Shown here one piece after another: positions 43,380 to 52,952 of a DNA stretch of 64,000 nt (the first letter of the stretch is position 1; every line of letters starts with the position of its first letter). The notes below the pieces were generated by a model. That model saw nothing but the letters and a program-made list of their open reading frames with translations, did no database searches and was not told where the DNA came from. The stretch is taken from NCBI RefSeq assembly GCF_902859895.1, contig NZ_CADIKM010000015.1, positions 61,671-125,670 of the forward strand. The letters run 5' to 3'. The position numbers and the translations under genes were made by a program. Source of the DNA: Pararobbsia alpina (GTDB taxonomy: Bacteria > Pseudomonadota > Gammaproteobacteria > Burkholderiales > Burkholderiaceae).

Positions 43380-43577
43380 GCGGACTCAGTCGCGGCATCG
43401 GTGACGGCATGAGAGCGGGGGGCAGGCGCCGTCTCGTCAAACTGACGTTATTCCGGTCATATCGTCACGGATGATCCGTTGTGCTCGACAATTCATCCAT
43501 TTCGATTGACTGCATGGCCATATAAAATTTCTGTAAACGAGGTCGATCGCCGACTCGGGTTCTACAGGAGCAGGGCC

Positions 43578-44690
43578 ATGAAAATCATCCTTCTGGGAGC
43601 GGGTCATATCGGAGGGGCCATTGCGACCTTGCTCCATGACAGCGGCGACTACCAGGTCACGGTTGCCGATCGTGAGGCCGCGGCGCTGGCCAAGGTGGCC
43701 GAAGCCGGTGTGGCGACCGAGGTGATCGATCTGTCGGATCTCACTCTGCTGACGAGGCTCGTAAGCCGCTTCGAGGTCGTCGTCAACGCGCTGCCGTATC
43801 AGATGGCGATCAAGGCTGCGACCGCCGCGCGCGCGGCCGGTGCGCACTATTTCGACCTCACCGAAGACGTCTACGCGACCCGGGCGATTCGTGCGCTTGC
43901 CGAAGGGGCAGGCACCGTCTTCATGCCCCAGTGCGGCCTCGCGCCCGGCTTTGTCGGCATCGCCGCTCATGAACTCGTCAAGCGTTTCGACAGCGTTCGC
44001 GATGTCAAGATGCGGGTGGGCGCACTGCCGGAGTTTCCGACCAACGCGCTCAAATACAATCTGACCTGGAGCGTCGACGGTCTCGTCAACGAATATTGCC
44101 ACCCTTGCGATGCGATTCGCGCAGGCAAGTTGGAGCGCGTTCTGCCACTCGAAGGGCTCGAACATTTCATGCTCGACGGTACCGAATACGAGGCGTTCAA
44201 CACCTCGGGCGGTCTCGGCACGCTATGCGAGACGCTCGCGGGCCAGGTCGAGTCGCTCGACTACAAGTCCGTGCGCTATCCGGGGCACCGCAAGCTGATG
44301 AAATTCCTGCTCGAGGACCTCCGTCTCAGCGAAGACCAGCAGACGCTCAAGAACCTGATGCGCGCGGCCGTGCCCTCGACCATGCAGGACGTCGTGCTGA
44401 TCTTCATCACGGTCAGCGGCGAGCGCGACGGTCAGTTCTCCCAGGAAACCTTCAGTCGCAAGATCTTCGCGCAGGAGACGCGACGCGGGCGCATGAGCGC
44501 GATCCAGATCACCACCGCGGCAGGCATTTGCGCGGCGGTCGACTTGCTGCGTACTGGGCGCTTGCCGAAGGCCGGTTTTGTCGGACAGGAATCGATCGCG
44601 CTCGGCGACTTTCTCGCCAATCGCTTCGGGCGTGCGTATCACCCGCAGATGCGCATCGAGGTAGGTTCGGAAATTCTGGCGGCGGCTTGA
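43578..44690 (+). CDS. saccharopine dehydrogenase family enzyme, probable lysine 6-dehydrogenase
   Basis: A 370-residue NAD(P)-dependent enzyme from ATG 43578, behind AGGAGCAGGG. The Rossmann loop is ILLGAGHIGGAIA at the N-terminus, and FDLTEDVYATRAI and MPQCGLAPGFVGI are typical of the lysine 6-dehydrogenase branch of the saccharopine dehydrogenase family. Lysine 6-dehydrogenase deaminates the epsilon-amino group to give allysine/piperideine-6-carboxylate. The next gene encodes the dehydrogenase that uses that product, which strongly supports the assignment. Saccharopine-forming enzymes of this fold are the alternative. Confidence 0.85.
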   Translation: MKIILLGAGHIGGAIATLLHDSGDYQVTVADREAAALAKVAEAGVATEVIDLSDLTLLTRLVSRFEVVVNALPYQMAIKAATAARAAGAHYFDLTEDVYATRAIRALAEGAGTVFMPQCGLAPGFVGIAAHELVKRFDSVRDVKMRVGALPEFPTNALKYNLTWSVDGLVNEYCHPCDAIRAGKLERVLPLEGLEHFMLDGTEYEAFNTSGGLGTLCETLAGQVESLDYKSVRYPGHRKLMKFLLEDLRLSEDQQTLKNLMRAAVPSTMQDVVLIFITVSGERDGQFSQETFSRKIFAQETRRGRMSAIQITTAAGICAAVDLLRTGRLPKAGFVGQESIALGDFLANRFGRAYHPQMRIEVGSEILAAA

Positions 44691-44819
44691 AGCGGCCTCC
44701 GAACTGGCGGTGTCAGTCCAATGGAAAAAGCGTAAGTCCCATGTCTCTTGGAGATGATGTTGGGGTGCATTCGTTGAAGTGGGAATCCCCTTCCTTCAGG
44801 TAGGGGGAGGACGTCAAGC

Positions 44820-44831
44820 ATGGGACGATGA
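44820..44831 (+). promoter_or_regulatory. three-codon leader frame overlapping the amaB start
   Basis: GGGGGAGGA is ideally spaced (8 bases) before ATG 44820, which encodes Met-Gly-Arg and then a stop (44829-44831) overlapping the ATG of the long gene at 44828. Ribosomes may load on the leader and restart. Motif observation only. Confidence 0.35.
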
Positions 44832-46375
44832 CTATGGCAACGGAAATGGATTCGGAAATCGTCAATGAGCCCGTCGGCGGGAAATCGGGCACCCGGCGCG
44901 CGTTGGGTTTCGATCTTGAGGCGGGGGTCGAAGGAGGCATGCGCTCGATTTCGCCCATCGACGGATGCGTGCTCGGACACGTACACCGCAATATGCCGGC
45001 CGACGCCGCCGGCATTGCCGCGCGTGCGGTCATGGCGTTCGATGCCTGGCGCCGCGTGCCCGCTCCGCAGCGCGGCGAACTCGTACGCCTGCTCGGCAAT
45101 GAACTGCGCGCCGCGAAGACCGAACTGGGTCGACTGGTCTCGCTCGAGGCCGGCAAGATCGAGCAGGAAGGGCTCGGCGAAGTACAAGAGATGATCGATA
45201 TCTGCGACTTCGCGGTGGGCTTGTCGCGCCAGCTCTACGGCTTGACGATCGCCTCGGAGCGGCCCGATCACAAGATGCTCGAGACCTGGCATCCGCTCGG
45301 CCCATGCCTTGTCATTACCGCGTTCAATTTTCCAGTGGCTGTCTGGGCCTGGAATGCTGCCCTGGCGCTGGTCTGCGGCAACAGCGTCGTATGGAAGCCG
45401 TCGGAGAAGACGCCGCTCACCGCGCTCGCGGTCAAGCAGCTCTTCGACAAGGCCTGTCAGGCGTTCGGCGCCGTGCCCGGGGATCTGGTTCAGGTTGCCA
45501 ACGGGGAGCGCGAGTTCGGTGAGACGCTGGTGGCCGATGCGCGCTTTGCGCTCGTCAGTGCAACGGGCAGCACGCGCATGGGGCGCCAAGTCGCCGCGGC
45601 GGTCGCGCCGCGTTTCGCCCGGACCATTCTTGAGCTTGGCGGCAATAACGCCACGATCGTTTGCAAGACCGCCGACCTCGAACTTGCGCGGCGTGCGGTC
45701 GTATTTGCGGCCGCCGGCACGGCCGGCCAGCGATGCACTTCCTTGCGGCGGCTCTTCGTGCACGAGTCGGTCCACGACGAACTCGTCGCGAGCCTGAAAG
45801 CGGCCTATCGCCAGATACGCGTTGGCGACCCGCTCGATGGGCAAACGCTCGTGGGGCCGCTGATCGACCGTGCGGCTTTCGAACGCATGCAACACGCGCT
45901 TGCTTGCGCGCGCGAACAGGGCGGCAAGGTGACCGGCGGCGAGCGGACCGCGCCCGAGATGGGCGAGCATGCGTATTACGTGCGGCCCGCGCTGGTCGAG
46001 ATGCCATCGCAGACGGCGATCGTCCGCGAGGAAACTTTTGCACCGATCCTCTATGTGATGAAGTTCGCGAGCCTCGACGAGGCAATCGCATTGAACAATG
46101 CGGTGTCGTATGGCTTGTCGTCGAGCATCCTGACCCACGACCTGCGCGAATCCGAACGCTTCGTATCGGCGCTCGGCAGTGACTGCGGGATCGCCAACGT
46201 CAATATGGGGCCGAGCGGCGCCGAGATCGGCGGCGCGTTCGGCGGCGAGAAAGACACTGGCGGCGGACGTGAATCAGGCTCCGACGCGTGGAAAGGCTAT
46301 ATGCGCCGGATGACGACGGCGATCAACTACGGCGAGTCGCTGCCCCTCGCGCAAGGGGTACGCTTCGACGTCTGA
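44828..46375 (+). CDS. amaB: piperideine-6-carboxylate (aminoadipate semialdehyde) dehydrogenase
   Basis: A 515-residue aldehyde dehydrogenase of the antiquitin (ALDH7) type. The catalytic Cys is C303 in AGQRCTSLRR and the general-base Glu is in LELGGNNA. The C-terminal block GGAFGGEKDTGGGRESG is diagnostic of this subfamily. It oxidises aminoadipate semialdehyde (from lysine) to 2-aminoadipate with NAD. It follows the lysine 6-dehydrogenase-like gene and an Lrp regulator. Two in-frame ATGs (44834, 44846) are alternative starts. Confidence 0.9.
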   Translation: MTMATEMDSEIVNEPVGGKSGTRRALGFDLEAGVEGGMRSISPIDGCVLGHVHRNMPADAAGIAARAVMAFDAWRRVPAPQRGELVRLLGNELRAAKTELGRLVSLEAGKIEQEGLGEVQEMIDICDFAVGLSRQLYGLTIASERPDHKMLETWHPLGPCLVITAFNFPVAVWAWNAALALVCGNSVVWKPSEKTPLTALAVKQLFDKACQAFGAVPGDLVQVANGEREFGETLVADARFALVSATGSTRMGRQVAAAVAPRFARTILELGGNNATIVCKTADLELARRAVVFAAAGTAGQRCTSLRRLFVHESVHDELVASLKAAYRQIRVGDPLDGQTLVGPLIDRAAFERMQHALACAREQGGKVTGGERTAPEMGEHAYYVRPALVEMPSQTAIVREETFAPILYVMKFASLDEAIALNNAVSYGLSSSILTHDLRESERFVSALGSDCGIANVNMGPSGAEIGGAFGGEKDTGGGRESGSDAWKGYMRRMTTAINYGESLPLAQGVRFDV

Positions 46376-46390
46376 GTTTTCGTTTTCGAA

Positions 46391-46408
46391 GTGCCCTATC
46401 CAGGGCAC
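46391..46408 (+). terminator. short hairpin after amaB
   Basis: GTGCCCT (46391-46397) pairs with AGGGCAC (46402-46408) over a 4-base loop, 15 bases after the stop. No T tract follows. Confidence 0.4.
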
Positions 46409-46733
46409 TACCCCTGGACTCGTCACATCGTCTGCGTATTCCTCTCAGACCACCGCCTCATTCGACCCAGGCCTCACTCCCGGCCTGTCTGGGTCGAACG
46501 CCTCGTTCCGTTTCACCTATCCCGACGCTCCCGGGTTTACACCCTGCTCGCTCGAACCATTTGTATGATACTTTACGAATGAAATTGAATTTCACAAGCA
46601 AATTCACGGATGACTTTCACAAGTCGTCGCTTCACAAATCAAATTAGGCCTCGCGATGCGCCGGGCGGCCAGATGCCATCAGGCATGGCTGCCAGCGTAC
46701 TCGGGGAGTTCGGACGGAGGGGGAGCCCTTACG
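46409..46733. promoter_or_regulatory. regulatory region upstream of the Gfo/Idh-CaiB operon
   Basis: About 325 bases without a gene, turning AT-rich near 46560. It contains the odd-centred perfect palindrome TGAAATTGAATTTCA (46580-46594), which resembles IclR-family operators, and the word TTCACAA(G/A) at 46591, 46616 and 46631. An IclR-family regulator is encoded at the far end of this cluster, so these are its candidate sites. Confidence 0.45.
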
Positions 46734-47840
46734 ATGGATGCTGCGCTGGACCATTTACAACAACGCTGGCCGCTACCTGCGAAGCCCAGGCCGATTGCGA
46801 TCATCGGCGCCGGCGCGATCGTCCGCGATGCTCACTTGCCCGCCTACCGCAAGGCAGGCCTCGAAGTGGCCGCGATCCACGACCGTGACCTCGGCAAGGC
46901 GCGCGATCTTGCGGCCCAGTATGGGATCGCGCGAGTCTGCGAATCGATCGCGGAGCTTGCGGCCATCCCGGGCGTTGTCTTCGACCTTGCCCTGGTTCCC
47001 GAAGCGGCGCTGATGGCGCTCGAACAGTTGCCCGAAGGCGCGACCGTCCTGATCCAGAAGCCGCTTGGCCGTACACTCGCCGAGACGCGGCAGATCGTCG
47101 AACTCTGTCATCGCCGTCAACTCATCGCCGCCGTCAACTTCCAGTTGCGCTTCACACCGATGATGCTCGCGGTACGCGACGCGCTCGCGCGCGGACTGCT
47201 CGGCGAACTGCTCGATGTCGAAGTCCGTCTCGCCTGTCGGACGTCGTGGCATCTCTGGCCATTCATGTCGGATCTCGAACAGGTCGAGGTGCCGATGCAT
47301 TCGATCCACTACCTCGACCTCATCCGTAGCCTCCTCGGTGAACCGCGCTCGGTCATGTCGCGTTCGGTCCCGCATCCGGCTCACCCGACACTGCGGGATG
47401 CGCGCACCAGCACGATTCTCGATTTCGAGGCGCCGGTCCGTTGCTGCTTATCGCTGAACCACACCTATCAGTTCGGTCCTGAAGGCGAGGCCGCAACGTT
47501 GCGCATCGAAGGTACGCGCGGGGCCGTGGAAGTCAAACTCGGCCTGCTGCTCAACTATCCCAATGGCGAGCCGGAAACCCTGCGGCTCGCGACGCTCGGC
47601 CTGTCCGAGGGGCTCGGAGCCGCTGCGTTCAATTGGACCGATATTCCGCTCGAAGGTCGGTGGTTTCCGGATGGGTTCATCGGCACGATGTCCAATCTCC
47701 AGCGCTTCGCCGCCGGCGAAGATCCTGTCCTCCACACCGCCGTCGACGATGCGCTCCATACGATGGAACTCGTCGACGCCTGCGCGCGTTCGAGCGCGCA
47801 GGGCGGTATCCGTCCTTCTCGAAGCGAGCTTCAAGCATGA
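46734..47840 (+). CDS. Gfo/Idh/MocA-family oxidoreductase
   Basis: A 368-residue NAD(P)-dependent oxidoreductase. The ATG at 46734 follows GGGGGAG; the longer frame is not family-like. The Rossmann loop is IAIIGAGAIVRDAHLPAY, EKP is replaced by QKP (LIQKPLGRTLAE), and the HSIHYLDLIRSLLG block holds the usual catalytic His region. Members oxidise sugars, inositols and related polyols. Its stop overlaps the next start (ATGA), so it is coupled to a solute-binding-like protein. The substrate is not known. Confidence 0.86.
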   Translation: MDAALDHLQQRWPLPAKPRPIAIIGAGAIVRDAHLPAYRKAGLEVAAIHDRDLGKARDLAAQYGIARVCESIAELAAIPGVVFDLALVPEAALMALEQLPEGATVLIQKPLGRTLAETRQIVELCHRRQLIAAVNFQLRFTPMMLAVRDALARGLLGELLDVEVRLACRTSWHLWPFMSDLEQVEVPMHSIHYLDLIRSLLGEPRSVMSRSVPHPAHPTLRDARTSTILDFEAPVRCCLSLNHTYQFGPEGEAATLRIEGTRGAVEVKLGLLLNYPNGEPETLRLATLGLSEGLGAAAFNWTDIPLEGRWFPDGFIGTMSNLQRFAAGEDPVLHTAVDDALHTMELVDACARSSAQGGIRPSRSELQA

Positions 47841-48973
47841 TCACATTGCGCGGCATCACCTGGAACCATACCCGGGGCTTCCTGCCGAAGGTCGCGACCG
47901 GACAGCGGTTCCAGGAACTGAACCCCGGTGTCGAGATTCAGTGGCAGACGCGTTCGCTGCAGGCATTCGCCGATTTTTCGATCGAACAGCTCGCGTCGAA
48001 ATTCGACCTGCTGGTGATCGACCATCCGTCGATCGGCGAAGCCGCGGCGCATGGCCTGTTCGTGCCGCTCGATACGGCCTTGCCGCAGGATTTTCTTCAG
48101 GACCAGGCTGCGCAGAGCGTCGGCTCTTCGCACCCGAGCTATGAGTACGATGGTCATCATTGGGCGCTCGCGATCGATGCGGCGACGCCGGTCGCGACCT
48201 CGCGCAGGGACTTGCTAGACCGTGCAGGCGTGGCCGTGCCCCAGACCTGGGACGAGTTGATGACGCTCGCGCGGGCGGGTCATGTCGCCGTGCCGGCGAT
48301 CCCGATCGACAGCCTGATGAATCTCTTCATGCTGTGGGTCAACGAAGGGGAGATACCGTGCGCGGGTCCGGAGCGCTTCGGCAGCGACGAAGTCGGCGAA
48401 CGCGCGCTGAATGCGCTGCGCGAGCTCGTGACGGCCTGCGACCCGGCCTGTCTGAAGCGCAATCCGATCCAGACCTATGAAGCCATGACGCGCTCGGACA
48501 CGCTGTTCTATTGTCCGTTCGCCTATGGCTATTCAAACTATTCGCGCCCGGGCTATGCGGCCAGCCTACTCGAAGCCGGCCCGCTCGTCACGCGCAAGGG
48601 CAGCCGCCTGCGTTCGACGCTCGGCGGCGCGGGGCTGGCCGTATCGGCGGCTTCGCCGCACCGCGAGGCCGCGCTCCAGTACGCACGTTTCGTCGCGAGC
48701 GGCGCCGTGCAGGGGGGCATCTATGTGCAGGGCGGCGGCCAGCCTGGCTACCGCGCGGCCTGGCTCGACGCTGAAGCGAACCGTCTCTCGAACAACTATT
48801 TCACGCGGACCCTTTCGACGCTCGACGAAGCCTGGCAGCGCCCGCGCTACCCTGGCTATATCGAATTCCAGAACGACGCCGGTCTCGTCGTGCACACCTG
48901 GCTGCGCGGTGAGGCCGGGTTGCGCGAGACGCTCGACGGATTGAACCGCCTGCATCGCCAGTATTGGAAATGA
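47837..48973 (+). CDS. extracellular solute-binding-like protein lacking a signal peptide
   Basis: A 378-residue protein starting at ATG 47837 within the previous stop codon. The body resembles family 1 solute-binding proteins: TRGFLPKVATGQRFQELNPGVEIQW, SKFDLLVIDHPSIGEAAA, the hinge DAATPVATSRRDLLDRAGV, and a C-terminal LQYARFVASGAVQG. Unlike real transport proteins it begins directly with strand one (MITLRGITWNHTRG) and has no export signal. No permease or ATPase gene is nearby. It may be a cytoplasmic ligand-binding or enzymatic derivative within the CoA-transferase operon. Confidence 0.78.
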   Translation: MITLRGITWNHTRGFLPKVATGQRFQELNPGVEIQWQTRSLQAFADFSIEQLASKFDLLVIDHPSIGEAAAHGLFVPLDTALPQDFLQDQAAQSVGSSHPSYEYDGHHWALAIDAATPVATSRRDLLDRAGVAVPQTWDELMTLARAGHVAVPAIPIDSLMNLFMLWVNEGEIPCAGPERFGSDEVGERALNALRELVTACDPACLKRNPIQTYEAMTRSDTLFYCPFAYGYSNYSRPGYAASLLEAGPLVTRKGSRLRSTLGGAGLAVSAASPHREAALQYARFVASGAVQGGIYVQGGGQPGYRAAWLDAEANRLSNNYFTRTLSTLDEAWQRPRYPGYIEFQNDAGLVVHTWLRGEAGLRETLDGLNRLHRQYWK

Positions 48974-49027
48974 GGCATCCCGCGCAAACCGGCAATGAGT
49001 CACCAATAAGTTATCGACGAGTCTTAA

Positions 49028-50215
49028 ATGAGTGCCACTGATTCCCGTCCGCTTGCCGGACTGCTCGTGCTCGACATGAGCCAGTTTCTGTCGGGGCCGT
49101 CCGCCGCGCTGCGGCTCGCCGATCTCGGCGCCGACGTCATCAAGATCGAACGTCCGCAGCAGGGCGACCTGTGTCGCCAGCTCTACATTTCGAACCTCGA
49201 GCTCGACGGCGACAGCACCCTGTTCCATACGATCAACCGTAACAAGCGCAGTTACGCGGCGGATCTCAAGAACCCCGAGGACCTCGCACGCGTGCGCAAG
49301 CTGATCGAGCGTGCCGACGTGCTGATCCAGAATTTCCGCCCGGGAGTGATGGAAGGCATCGGCCTCGACTATGAGAAAGTCCGCAAGATCAATCCGCGGC
49401 TCGTCTACGGCGTGGTGACCGGCTATGGTACCCAGGGCCCCTGGGTCAAGCTGCCGGGGCAGGACCTGCTGGTGCAAAGCCGCTCGGGCCTCGTCTGGCT
49501 CAACGGCGATGCGTCGCAGGGGCCGGTGCCGTTCGGCCTCGCGGTGGCGGACATGCTGGCGGGCGCGCATCTGGTCCAGGGTCTGCTCGCCTGCCTCGTG
49601 CGGCGCGGCATCACGGGCGAGGGCGGCCTCGTCGAAGTGAGCCTGCTCGAATCGACGCTCGACTTCCAGTTCGAAGTCTTGACGACCCATCTGAACGACG
49701 GCCGGCGCAGCCCGTCGCGCAGCACGATCAACAATGCACATGCCTATCTCGGTGCGCCCTACGGGATCTACAAGAGTGCCGACGGGTATCTCGCGCTGGC
49801 GATGGGTTCGGTGACGCGGCTCGGGCAGTTGCTCGAATGCGATGCGCTCGCCGTCTTCGCCGACCCGCGCAGCTGGTTCGAACAGCGCGACGAAATCAAG
49901 CAGGTGCTCGTGGAGCACATCGCGACGCGTCCGACGACCGAATGGCTCGCGAAGCTCGAAGCCGCCGACTACTGGTGTGCGCCGGTGATGGATTGGAACG
50001 AACTGCTCGAACACGACGGTTTCAAGGTGCTCGACTTCTTGCAGGATGTGGTGCGCGACAACGGCGCGTCGATGGTGACCACGCGCTGCCCGATCCGTCT
50101 CGACGGTCTGGCGCTCAAGGCGAGCCGGGGCTCGCCAACCGTCGGCGAGCACAATGTCGCGATCGATGCTGAGTTCGACCTGCGGATGGGGGTGGTGAAG
50201 GGCTCCGTGATATGA
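49028..50215 (+). CDS. CaiB/BaiF family (class III) CoA-transferase
   Basis: A 395-residue class III CoA-transferase. The family start [30 protein letters not shown] and the [15 protein letters not shown] block are clear. The catalytic aspartate that forms the mixed anhydride is D175 in VADMLAG. These enzymes move CoA between a CoA thioester and a carboxylic acid. It stands in an operon with a MaoC-like protein, an amidohydrolase and an oxidoreductase, consistent with activation of a carboxylic acid for breakdown. The acid is unknown. Confidence 0.9.
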   Translation: MSATDSRPLAGLLVLDMSQFLSGPSAALRLADLGADVIKIERPQQGDLCRQLYISNLELDGDSTLFHTINRNKRSYAADLKNPEDLARVRKLIERADVLIQNFRPGVMEGIGLDYEKVRKINPRLVYGVVTGYGTQGPWVKLPGQDLLVQSRSGLVWLNGDASQGPVPFGLAVADMLAGAHLVQGLLACLVRRGITGEGGLVEVSLLESTLDFQFEVLTTHLNDGRRSPSRSTINNAHAYLGAPYGIYKSADGYLALAMGSVTRLGQLLECDALAVFADPRSWFEQRDEIKQVLVEHIATRPTTEWLAKLEAADYWCAPVMDWNELLEHDGFKVLDFLQDVVRDNGASMVTTRCPIRLDGLALKASRGSPTVGEHNVAIDAEFDLRMGVVKGSVI

Positions 50216-50246
50216 GGGCGCGCGGTCCAATAAAGGAAGTCCTGCA

Positions 50247-50762
<516 letters not shown>

Positions 50763-50901
50763 ACGACGGCACCGGCGCGCATGCCGGTGTCCGTGCTTGT
50801 ACGGATACCCGTGACCGGGCCGATGCCCTTATCGTCTGCGTTCCGACGTCAACCCCGACTCCGTGCAGGCTCATTGCTTGCCGCAAGGACCGTTATCCAG
50901 T

Positions 50902-51750
50902 ATGAAGATCCTCGACACGCATCTGCATTTGCTCTATCCCGAGTCGCTGAACTACCCGTGGACCCAAGGGGCACCCGAGTTAGCCGTCGCCGCGCATATC
51001 GAGGACTTCGCGGTGCTCGCGAAGCCCGCGAACATCGTCGAGGCACTGATGATGGAAGTCGATGTCGATGCTTCGCAGATCGAGGCTGAAATCGATTTGA
51101 TCGGCGAGATCGTTGCGCGCGCGGACAACAATGTGATCGGCATGATCGCCGGATGCAGGCCCGAGCATTCGACCGCGGAGTTTGCCGCCTTTGTCGATCG
51201 GCTTGCCTCGCGGCCGCATGTCAAGGGTCTGCGTCGGATCCTGCATCAGGCACCTGACAGCCTTTCGCAAAACGACATATTTTCCGAAAACCTCAACTTG
51301 CTGGCCGCGCGTGGCTACACCTTCGATTTGTGCGTGCTGGCGACACAGTTGATGAATGTGGGCCTGCCGCTGGCGCAGCGCTGCCCCGATCTCACGTTCG
51401 TGCTCGATCACTGCGGGGTGCCCGATATCAAGGGTGGGGCGCTCGCTCCCTGGCGCGATTCGATGCGGGCGATCGCCGAGCTGCCGAACGTGAACTGCAA
51501 GGTGTCAGGTATCGTCGCGTATGCGGCGCAAGGCTGGCAGGTCGACGACCTAAGGCCGTACTTCGAGCATGTGGTCGAATGCTTCGGCTGGGATCGCCTC
51601 GTCTGGGGTAGTGACTGGCCGGTGTGCCGGCTCGGCGGGGACTTGGGCGCCTGGGTCGCTGCGACGTCGAAGCTGCTCGAGGGATGTGATGCAAGTCAGC
51701 AGTCAGCGATGCTGTACGACAACGCGCGGCGGATCTACCGGCTCGACTGA
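50902..51750 (+). CDS. amidohydrolase_2 family lactonase-like protein
   Basis: A 282-residue TIM-barrel hydrolase of the COG3618 group (L-fuconolactonase/predicted metal-dependent hydrolase). The ATG at 50902 gives the family start MKILDTHLHLLYPE. Metal and catalytic positions appear as DTHLHL, FVLDHCG and WGSDWPV. Members open sugar-acid lactones or hydrolyse related cyclic esters. It ends the CoA-transferase operon, so it could open a lactone made by the Gfo/Idh oxidoreductase. Confidence 0.85.
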   Translation: MKILDTHLHLLYPESLNYPWTQGAPELAVAAHIEDFAVLAKPANIVEALMMEVDVDASQIEAEIDLIGEIVARADNNVIGMIAGCRPEHSTAEFAAFVDRLASRPHVKGLRRILHQAPDSLSQNDIFSENLNLLAARGYTFDLCVLATQLMNVGLPLAQRCPDLTFVLDHCGVPDIKGGALAPWRDSMRAIAELPNVNCKVSGIVAYAAQGWQVDDLRPYFEHVVECFGWDRLVWGSDWPVCRLGGDLGAWVAATSKLLEGCDASQQSAMLYDNARRIYRLD

Positions 51751-51902
51751 GCTGACGTAAATCCTGCGGGGCGCTGGGTCTGGAGTCTGGTTTTCGGCGT
51801 CCGCTTTCCGGCATGATCGCCGCGCACTTGTTCAACATGTGCTTTTGGGGGGCGCATCTCTCCGTGCTGTCTTCGCAACGACCGCTTTTCAGCGTGCGCC
51901 GC

Positions 51903-52742
51903 TCAGCTTCCGTTCGATGTCGTGTATTGCACGGGGCTGAACCCGCCGATCGCCTCGGTGATCGTAGCCGCATGCAGGGCCACCTGCTCGCAGACCTCGG
52001 CGAGCGTGATGCCGGTCTTGTGTGCCGCGAGGAACGGCACGGCCAGTGCGGCGCAGGCTTCGCCGACCGGGTCGAAGACGGGAAAGCAGATGTCGGTGAC
52101 ACCGTCGAGCGTCTCGTCCGAGACGGTCTCGAAGGCTTCATGCCGGCAGTGCAAGAGCCGCTGCATGAGCTTGCTGTGGGCGAGCGTACCCGGCTGTGGC
52201 GCACCCGCTTCACGCAGCCATTGCTCCTGGACCTCGGCCCGCTGGAAGGCGAGCAGCACGCGCCCCGACGAGGTTTCGATGAGGGGAAAGCGCACGCCCT
52301 GGCGCACCGAGAGTCCGACCGGAATCGGGCTCTCGACTTGCGCGATCACGAGCAGCGCGCCGTCGCTATAGACGCCAAGATGACATGACTGCTGGATCGA
52401 CAAGGCCATCTGCCGCATCTGCGGAATCGCGACGTCGAGCAGCCGCCGCGCGGGCGGATGATGGTTGGCCAGGTGAAAAAGCTTGAGCGAGAGCGTGTAG
52501 GTTTCCTCCGGCCGCCTGCGCGAGATCCAGCCACGCCGCTCGAGACAGTTGAGCATCCGAAAGATTTCGTTGGTCGAGCGATCGAGTTCGGCGGCGATGG
52601 CCGACTGCGTGAGTCCTTCGCTTTGCGTCGCGAGCAGCTCGAGAATGTCGAGCCCTTTCTCCAGCGCGGGCACGCTGTATTTCGGCCGTTCTTCGTCGGA
52701 ATCGGCGGCTTGCAAAGGTGGGGTGGCGGATGACTTGCTCAT
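51903..52742 (-). CDS. IclR-family regulator of the CoA-transferase cluster
   Basis: About 279 residues from ATG 52742 (a TTG two codons earlier is also in frame). Residues 25-85 form the winged helix (VPALEKGLDILELLATQSEGLTQSAIAAELDRSTNEIFRML); the rest is the GAF-like effector domain (QQSCHLGVYSDGALLVIAQV and ACAALAVPFLA). It is convergent with the operon ending at 51750, which it most likely controls. AT-rich DNA around its own start suggests autoregulation. Confidence 0.88.
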   Translation of the reverse strand: MSKSSATPPLQAADSDEERPKYSVPALEKGLDILELLATQSEGLTQSAIAAELDRSTNEIFRMLNCLERRGWISRRRPEETYTLSLKLFHLANHHPPARRLLDVAIPQMRQMALSIQQSCHLGVYSDGALLVIAQVESPIPVGLSVRQGVRFPLIETSSGRVLLAFQRAEVQEQWLREAGAPQPGTLAHSKLMQRLLHCRHEAFETVSDETLDGVTDICFPVFDPVGEACAALAVPFLAAHKTGITLAEVCEQVALHAATITEAIGGFSPVQYTTSNGS

Positions 52743-52952
52743 CCGCAAAATTTATATGAGAAAACCTATTTTGTACATGAATTTCGGGGAAGCTGGGCTT
52801 CCCCTAGTTCAGGAGTGGGTCCGACCGATGCATCCGGACCGTGTTGACGGATGAGACCGTTCGACCCGGAGCCGACCCTCGTATTGGCAAGAAGCGGACA
52901 TTGAACGTCCGGGGTGAAGCGTCGACCCAGACCGTGCGGTCGACACGTCTTT

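Noticed and set aside
48566..50230. A 554-codon minus-strand frame opposite the CaiB gene and the solute-binding-like gene
   Set aside because: It crosses two genes with clear family motifs and has no domain of its own.
52860..52930. Possible mobile repeat around AAGCGGACATTGAACGTCC
   Set aside because: It resembles degenerate spacer sequence, but I could not find a second good copy in the window.
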